From contig OW121857.1 in the NCBI GenBank assembly GCA_933228895.1, positions 75,201,672-75,265,671 on the forward strand: a stretch of 64,000 nt of DNA, given 5' to 3'. The number at the start of each line of letters is the position of its first letter. Within the stretch, counting starts at the first letter, position 1. The translations under genes and the position numbers were made by a program. This document shows positions 57,721-64,000 of this stretch, one piece after another. Origin of the DNA: Platycnemis pennipes. Lineage: Eukaryota > Arthropoda > Insecta > Odonata > Platycnemididae. The notes beneath the pieces were generated by a model. It made no database searches and was not told the origin of the DNA. It saw nothing but the letters and a program-made list of their open reading frames with translations.

Positions 57721-58286
57721 CACCTGGGAAGCCGAGTAACCAGCGATGGACGAAGTAAAAGAGAAATTGCCAGTAGTATTGCCCAAGCGAAATGGGCATT
57801 TTACCAGAAGATTCAGTTTGCAGCTGCAAATATAAGCGTGGAAGTGAGAAAACATTTCATTAGAACATTTATCTCGAGCATTCTACTATATGGCAGCGAA
57901 GCATGGAAAATAACAGCAGCAGAGAAGTCCAGGCTTAGAGCATCTGAAATATGGTGGTATCATGAATGATGAAGATAAAATGGATAGACCGAGTGGCAAA
58001 CGAAGGAGTCTTAAAAAGAGTGGGAGAAAAGTGATGTTTACTGAAAACCTTAAAAAGAAGACCTTAATAGGCCACATCTTAAGACACGATGGCCTCATGA
58101 AGACAATCAGTGAGGGAAAAGTGAACAGGAAGAATGGAAAAGGCAGGCCTCGGATGAGGTATATGGATCAAGTTGTGAAGGATGTAAAAGAGAGGAGCTA
58201 TGTCAATATGAGGAGGTTTACCGATAGAAGAATCGAGTGGAGGGCTGCGTCAAACCAATCCTAGGATTGTTGGCCGATGATGATGA
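57721..58286 (+). mobile_element. 5'-truncated LINE with 10-bp target duplication
   Basis: The longest copy of this family (566 bp). The first frame (57721-57969) reads HLGSRVTSDGRSKREIASSI, QAKWAFYQKIQ, FIRTFISSILLYGSEAWKI, the classic LINE C-terminal 'YGSExW' region. A one-base shift near 57965 moves the rest to 57962-58264: KKTLIGHILRHDGLMKTI, EGKVNRKNGKGRPRMRY, QVVKDVKERSYVN, DRRIEWRAASNQS. It ends GGATTGTTGGCC and an ATGATGATGATT tail. A typical dead-on-arrival insertion. Confidence 0.9.
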
Positions 58287-58296
58287 TTATACAATA
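58287..58296. repeat. LINE target duplication, right (TTATACAATA)
   Basis: Matches 57711-57720. The first T may be shared with the LINE tail. Confidence 0.85.
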
Positions 58297-60039
58297 AACA
58301 ACATAAAATCGTTCGGTCGACTGTTTTCTTTCGCTAACTCCACAATTCGTAAGGTGACGATACACGCCGCATGCCATAGAGGCGACCAGCTGAGTAAATC
58401 ATAGATATAATAGACCAGTTAAACGCGATGATGTGTTAGCTAGGAAAGAGAAAAATTGGGAAAAGCCTTCATGAAATGGGAGGGGGATTGAGAGATGAAA
58501 GTCAGGAGGCTAGATAAATAGACTCGGCACGGCGCGCGTGGGTGGAAAAGCTTGAAGCTAGAACAGAGGGAGAAAGGTGAGAGGTGCCGAGGCATTCCTG
58601 GGAACTTGACACGTGTAAAAATCTCCAGATTAAAGCAGCCATCTCTTTGAGAAAGTTTATCAATAAATAGAATATTAAGCCATCTATCTAAAAATGTTGT
58701 AGGCTAGCGGAAAAAGTTTTTGAATAACAGATTTCAAAATTCAAAGCATATTAAATATGCACAACGTTTTCAACATTATTCAAGTTGTGACGATAGTGCA
58801 TTGAGATGAAGAGTTGAGAAATTTTAAGCAAATCATAAGGCAGCTTTGAACTACCTGGCTTTCAGCTTTGAGAAACGGTCCCCCTGTGATTGCAAATCGA
58901 ATTTTAAGCTCTATCGCGCGGAGGTGAACGGGATCAATGAGAATCATAGACTTCCCGACGAGCTCTGTCTCCTTCGCTCGGGATGATGCAAGAGGACTGA
59001 AAACAAATGAATCGCACTCCCGCTCGGTCTCGGCTCGTTAAAATCCTTCGGCTAAAAGCAGTGAGTTTGGGCGCCGCTGGAGAAGACAGCCTCTGCTGTC
59101 CAAAGGTTTTGGCTCGGTAATAATATTAGAGTATCAAGTGGCCTCCTTTTTGACGAGGGTGTCAGCGACACGGCGTCTCCGCTTATGAATTTAATTCCCG
59201 CGGAAGCGTTACGCTGATAAATAGAATAGACTGTGACTGACGTTAAGTAAACAGAACGTTGACACTTCAGATGACGTGCGTTGACGTAGGAGGTGTAAAA
59301 TTCAGTTACCCTGAGTTCGAATTAGTCTCTTAGCAACCAAGGCGTGATGTCCTGGTTCAATGCATACGCGAATGCCTTTTCAAAATTTCCAAGAAAATTC
59401 GCAATTTCCGTTATCAGTAATTCTTAAAAATATAGGTAATATAAAAACATGATCTTCCAACCAAAAGAAAATGCAAAAAATATTTTTAATTTTCTTAAGG
59501 TAATACATACTTACCTAATGGAAAATGACATTGCTCGGACATTTTCTTGGCTTAAGTTGATGAAAAGCGGCTAGAGAAATATGGTGCAGCTACCAACGAG
59601 CGTTGCTTCATCAATCACTAACAACAAGGCCAAGCTTTATGATTTCTGATAAAATATCTTCCAGCCATGAGAAGTGAAATGAGTATAATAATTTGATGGG
59701 TAATGAATTATTGTGACAGATGGCTAATTATGAAGCTATACTTATATCTCTGGCACTACATCCCATTAAAACATGCTGAACGGAATATGACTGTTACACA
59801 TAAATCCTTGGTAAATGGATTTCATACTTCTCCACCAATGGAAACATATTTAAACTAGTTTTGGTGTGATTTTGTAACTAAAATATGAAAATGAGAAAGA
59901 AGGTAGCGTCTGGAACGCAGCGCGCGCAGTATGTAAAGTTCTTAGATAAAATACGAACTATTGAAAAAATAAGCCAAGCCAATCCATTCATTTAACAGTA
60001 ATTCTAGAACAGCGTAAAAAAATCGCATAGTTTCCCAGG
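58297..60039. other. Non-coding DNA
   Basis: A moderately CpG-rich patch at about 58860-59220; otherwise AT-rich. No gene or repeat recognised. Confidence 0.45.
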
Positions 60040-60690
60040 TGCAGATGTCGACTCCGACCATAACTAGGTGGTGATGAAATGTGATATGAGACTAAAAAGG
60101 GAGAAAGTATGAAGGAAAATAGAAAAGTGGGATGCAGGGGCACTGATTAAAGGGAAGACGAGGGAATATCAGGAGATTGTGGATATATGCATGAGGGAAG
60201 AGGAATAATAGATGAAGGGTTGGAAATGATAAAGACGGGCATAAAAGAAGCAGCTGAGAAAACAATAGGAACAGTAGACGGCAGGAGGATCAAGAAATCA
60301 TGGGGAACAGCGGAAATGATAGAAAGATGAAAATAGACTTAGCGCTTTTGAGATGTGGGTGCGGAGAAGGATGGAGAGAGTAAGGTGGGTCGAAAGGAAA
60401 ACGAACGATGAAGTGCTAGAACTGGTAGGAGAGGAAATAAATTTGATAGATGAAATTAGGATAAGGCAGAAGGTGTGGACGGAAAAGGTAATATAAGGGG
60501 ATGGTGTTTTGAAGGAGGTGATTGAGGGAAGAGGGAGAAGAAGAACGGGTAGCTTGGATAGAGGTGGCAGGAGGTATGTGGGGCTGAAGAGGGACATCGT
60601 GTGAAATTTAGGGGGTGGGAAGAATTAAATGTCCATTTAAACCTACCTTCAGCGATAGAATACTAATAATAATAAATCGAAAATGGAAAT
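60040..60690 (+). mobile_element. Internally deleted LINE (second RTE/CR1-like type)
   Basis: Starts in the end of an APE-type endonuclease (DVDSDHN, with the catalytic SDH triplet, then MKCDMRLKREK and KWDAGALIKGKTREYQ). It shifts frame to GLEMIKTGIKEAAEKTIG and KKSWGTAEMIER. Then, without any RT palm, it jumps at about 60340 to the C-terminal tail SAFEMWVRRRMERVRWVERK, NDEVLELVGEE, EIRIRQKVW and GDGVLKEVIEGRGRRR. The tail ends in ACTAATAATAATAA. Several stops. The reverse-transcriptase domain is gone, so this is a deletion derivative. Confidence 0.75.
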
Positions 60691-60726
60691 ATAAGAGCGA
60701 GTGAAATTCCTAGAAAATATTATTAC

Positions 60727-61128
60727 CATAGGTCACAATCCTAGCATCGGTTTGACGCAGCCCTCCATTCGATTCTTCTAACGGCCAACCTCTTCATATT
60801 AACGTAGTTCCTCTCTTTCTCGTCCTTCACGACCTGTCCCATATATCTCATACGAGGCCTACCCATTCCATTCTTCCCGTTAACTTTTCCTGCGACGCTT
60901 TTCTTCATCAGGCTATCGTGTCTTAAGATATGGTCGATTAGGTTGTCCCGTTTTCTTTTGATAGTTTTCAGTAGACTTCTCTTTTCCCCCACTCTTCTTA
61001 GGACTTCTTCATTTGTCACTCAGTCGATCTATTATATCTTCATCATTCTTCTGTAGCAACACATTTTGAAGGATTCCACCCTTTTCTTCTCAGCTGCTCT
61101 CATTGTCCATGCCTCGCTGGAAATATCA
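60727..61128 (-). mobile_element. 5'-truncated LINE (same family as 57721)
   Basis: On the minus strand: EAWTMRAAEKKRVESFKMC, then, after stops, a clean frame (61019-60741) with VTNEEVLRRVGEKRSLLKT, DHILRHDSLMKKS, GKVNGKNGMGRPRMRYMGQV, ERNYVNMKR and RRIEWRAASN. Its 3' end GGATTGTGACC lacks the ATG-repeat tail. No clear target duplication. Confidence 0.85.
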
Positions 61129-63500
61129 ATTCACGATTTATGGATAACACCGCATGTTTCCACATTAACTATTTTCATTCAACTAGTCTTCCATATTTGA
61201 CAAGGGCATATACGCAATTTTTTTGTCCACTTGGTAATTTTACAAAGCGTCAAAACACATCGTGGATTGAACCACCGTTAAAGGCATTAAAAATACTGGT
61301 ATTTTATGCAGTCCCTACGAGGAAGATTGGCAATTTTCCTGTGATGACAAGAGGCATGAAGTATGGTAGTCATAGGAGAGAAATATGTAAGAAGTTATTG
61401 ATGATAACAAGGAAGAAGTAAATCAGATTAGGAAAATTCAATGAAATCAATATTATGCGATAAAAATTCAAAATATCATTAAGAACTACTCTCATTAGTT
61501 CACGAATCCGAAACATGCTGGTACTGCTGGATGAGCATCCAACACAGAGCTCACCGATCTCCGAAAAGCAACACTTTTGAATCGAATATTGAGACCTTTG
61601 CTTCCGGAATGAAGGATGTAGACTCGCCAGCGTAAGAGTCATAGCGAGAGAAATTCTCAGAGAAACTCCACTTCTTTGGATATGTTTGTAAGTTGGTAAA
61701 AAATACTGATCAATATTAAGATACGCCTAAGCTATTGAAAAGCAGAATGAACGTACTGAAAATTGTCATTAAAAAGAGTTTTAGGGGACAGTTATCTCAA
61801 CCTGAAAATATAATCAAAACAGTGCTTATGCTTCATTTATAAAATAAATTTATATTATTCTTCCAACATAAGTAAATAGGTAAATATTTAATTAATGTAA
61901 AATTTGAAATACACCCTCGAATCCAATTTAGCATATTTATATTATTAATTTATTCCATTTAATTTCCATATGGTAAAGCTGAATTAAGCACTGACTTGAA
62001 CGTCTTATTTGGGCGTATTATTGATTGAAATTAATCGACTATTTTGCTCTTACCGCGAATTGCAGCATTGCTAAGTCCCCGACCAACTGCAGCACCATTT
62101 CTATCTCACTATAGAGTAAAGAATAGAAGACACCAGTTATGGAATAAATGAATAAGGCTTGCGATGTGATAATATTGATTTTTCTTTGGTGACACCCATT
62201 CTGCACATTAAGCCTATGTAATTTCAATTGCGATGTTTGGAAAAGGTAGTGCAATATGGCTTTCTTTTGACTAATATAAATGAGGGACGCTTTTCTCTCA
62301 AGTACTCAAAAAATGAAAATATCACAAACCTTCTAGTTAACGATTTAGCTTCTTTAATTCGTAGAAAACCAAGTATTAATACCAAATGCTACGATAATGT
62401 TAAGATACTCTGGGAAATCATTGATAAATTATATAGATAACATTCGTATCCAGAGTTTTTTTTCAATTTACATAGATAATTCCCTTAAATTATTCTACCA
62501 AACACATGCTACATAGCGTACTCAAGATAAAAGCTAGTAACAGTGATTAAGTACAGGTTCAGGGCCAGGAATTCATAGAGAACAATGTTTTAACCCCAAT
62601 TCCTCTTTATTCGTTTTCAGTTTCCTCTGCTCTCTCTTTCCGCTCTACATTTGCAGCTTTCTTTTTCTGACTGAAGTAGGACAAAAGCTGGAAAAAATTA
62701 TTTACCATTCATATATCGATCCATACCTGGACGAGGACTCGGTCCACAAATTCTTTGTTCCTACTGTAAATTAAAAATCGCCTGGAGACCGGAAAAAAAC
62801 CAACAAGTCGTCATTGGCGAATAAAAAAATCCGGACAGTACATGCACACAGATGTCCACTTAGCCGAGGAAAAACCTGAATTTCGATTCCAACACGGAAT
62901 AAAATGTTATCCAATCCTGCGAATGGACAATATGACACTTTTTTTCTTCAGTATTCTGTAAACCATACTACGAATTTTCACTCAGGTTCTAATGGGTTTC
63001 CGTCATTTCAGGTTTCACGACCAAATAAACCAAATTCAAAGGGTGTGTTCAATTTTCCTATCCAACGTACTAAATGTCGCGTGATTTTAAGTACAAATAT
63101 GGAGCACCTGGGCAAGTCACAACCTAAGTTTAAAAACGAAAAAGGTATTTATTTATAGTTTATCCATTGGAATGGTAATTAATGCCCTTTATTAAATTAT
63201 TCGTCAATAAATTACTCATAAATATTTAACAATTGATACGTAAAATCATCCTCACAACATAAAAAACGTGCATTCAAGAAGTCTAACTTGGCCTAATCTT
63301 AAGAATAGCACAGCGATGCTGGGATTCAATACGTGACTTTGGAATTTATATTGTTACCTTTCCTATTTAATTCCTTAGGCGAGTCAGTATTAAAATCTGA
63401 ATATATTATTAAAATATTTGCGAATGAATAATGAGAATTAAATCAGAGTGATCATAATTTTGTGATTCTATACCAAATCAATTATTAATACTGCAGATCT
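61129..63500. other. AT-rich non-coding DNA
   Basis: Short frames without motifs (for example 61140-61421 plus and 62228-62440 plus). No RNA gene or repeat family recognised. Confidence 0.5.
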
Positions 63501-64000
63501 GACCGCAGTTGGATGCTCAATTACAGATTTCTCAGTATTTCAAGGCCCACTTGAGTGATATAGAGTCCAAAGAAAGGGAAAATGCCATGCGACTTCCTCC
63601 TTATTCTTATGTCGTTTCCCTTCCCTTCATTTCCGTGGGAAACGAATCGTCGCCCAAAATGAACCCTCGGTCCTTTTCGACCTCGACGAGAAAATGGCGT
63701 CACGGGCGGGTGACGCATTTTTATACAAAATCCACACTGTGCATCACCGCCGCACGCCGCCGCATACGACGACGCCGCCTTCCGGCACCAACCCTGTCAC
63801 CAGCGTCGCGACCTCCTCCCCGACATAACCCCGTCCCGCAGTCAGCACCCCGAACATAAGCCCCCTACCCCCCACCCACAAAATGCACCGCGCGCTCACT
63901 CTCTTGATATCCTCTCTCCCGTACTCTCGGCTGTCTATTCCAAATTAGGGGGAGAGGGTTGGAAGATGACAGAGTTTCGTGGAGGGGGCAAGGCTTTTAT
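63501..64000. other. CpG-rich stretch at the window end
   Basis: Composition rises in GC and CpG from about 63590. A 116-codon plus-strand frame (63509-63859) becomes Arg/Pro-rich towards its end with no domain, and the 65-codon minus-strand frame 63718-63521 overlaps it. Could be a promoter-proximal region continuing outside the window. Confidence 0.35.

Noticed and set aside
1..64000. CRISPR arrays, operons, rRNA genes, intact tRNA genes, endogenous viral genes
   Set aside because: None seen. No regularly spaced repeats, no rRNA core motifs, no intact cloverleafs, and no capsid, envelope or viral polymerase motifs in the long frames.

Overview
This looks like nuclear DNA from an animal, most probably an arthropod and perhaps an insect. 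Coding density is very low, there are no operons or ribosome binding sites, and two transposase genes carry GT-AG introns. The transposons (two piggyBac, one hAT, a Jockey-like LINE, two RTE/CR1-like LINE lineages, tRNA-derived SINEs) are of kinds common in arthropods. The species cannot be fixed from sequence alone. I found no convincing host protein-coding gene, rRNA or functional tRNA. The window reads as intergenic or intronic DNA built up by nested transposon insertions, in an AT-rich background with several CpG-rich or G-rich islands.

Layout. 1-10.3 kb: AT-rich DNA with a 139-bp foldback (3147-3285), an unexplained GC-rich block (about 3860-4440), a decayed LINE tail (about 4580-4745), a dispersed 160-170 bp repeat pair (7611 and 8309) and a pyrimidine-rich island (about 9090-9870). 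10.3-13.5 kb: a nested hairpin block, then a complete hAT element with perfect 8-bp target duplications (10453-12505), a duplicated 145-bp repeat and a truncated SINE. 13.5-40 kb: mostly featureless, with LINE and SINE fossils (19.7-20.3 kb nested in an inverted-repeat unit; 22.8-23.1; 31.0-31.2; 36.2-36.4 kb) and GC-rich islands near 14, 22.3, 30.3, 34.3, 36.7 and 38-39.6 kb.

40.8-51 kb holds the best coding sequence. A complete piggyBac element (40871-43908; TTAA target duplication, 17-bp terminal repeats, subterminal palindromes) has a 576-codon transposase gene broken by a single TGA. About 3.6 kb downstream lies a second, unrelated piggyBac element in opposite orientation (about 47537-50778) with a 606-codon gene broken by a single TAA. 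Each gene has one short 5' intron; in the first, splicing appears to assemble the start codon itself.

51-64 kb: a hairpin, a 5'-truncated Jockey-like LINE split by a later insertion (54145-55830), two textbook LINE insertions with target duplications or intact 3' ends (57721-58286; 60727-61128), an internally deleted second LINE type (60040-60690), and AT-rich DNA ending in a CpG-rich stretch.

The target duplications give a partial insertion history. A SINE fragment with a 12-bp duplication lies inside the second piggyBac, so it is younger than that element. A LINE lies inside an inverted-repeat unit, and another repeat lies inside the Jockey copy. Nothing here requires an undescribed biological system. 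The most checkable items are the two nearly intact piggyBac genes, the split start codon, the hAT internal duplication and several hairpins of unknown origin.
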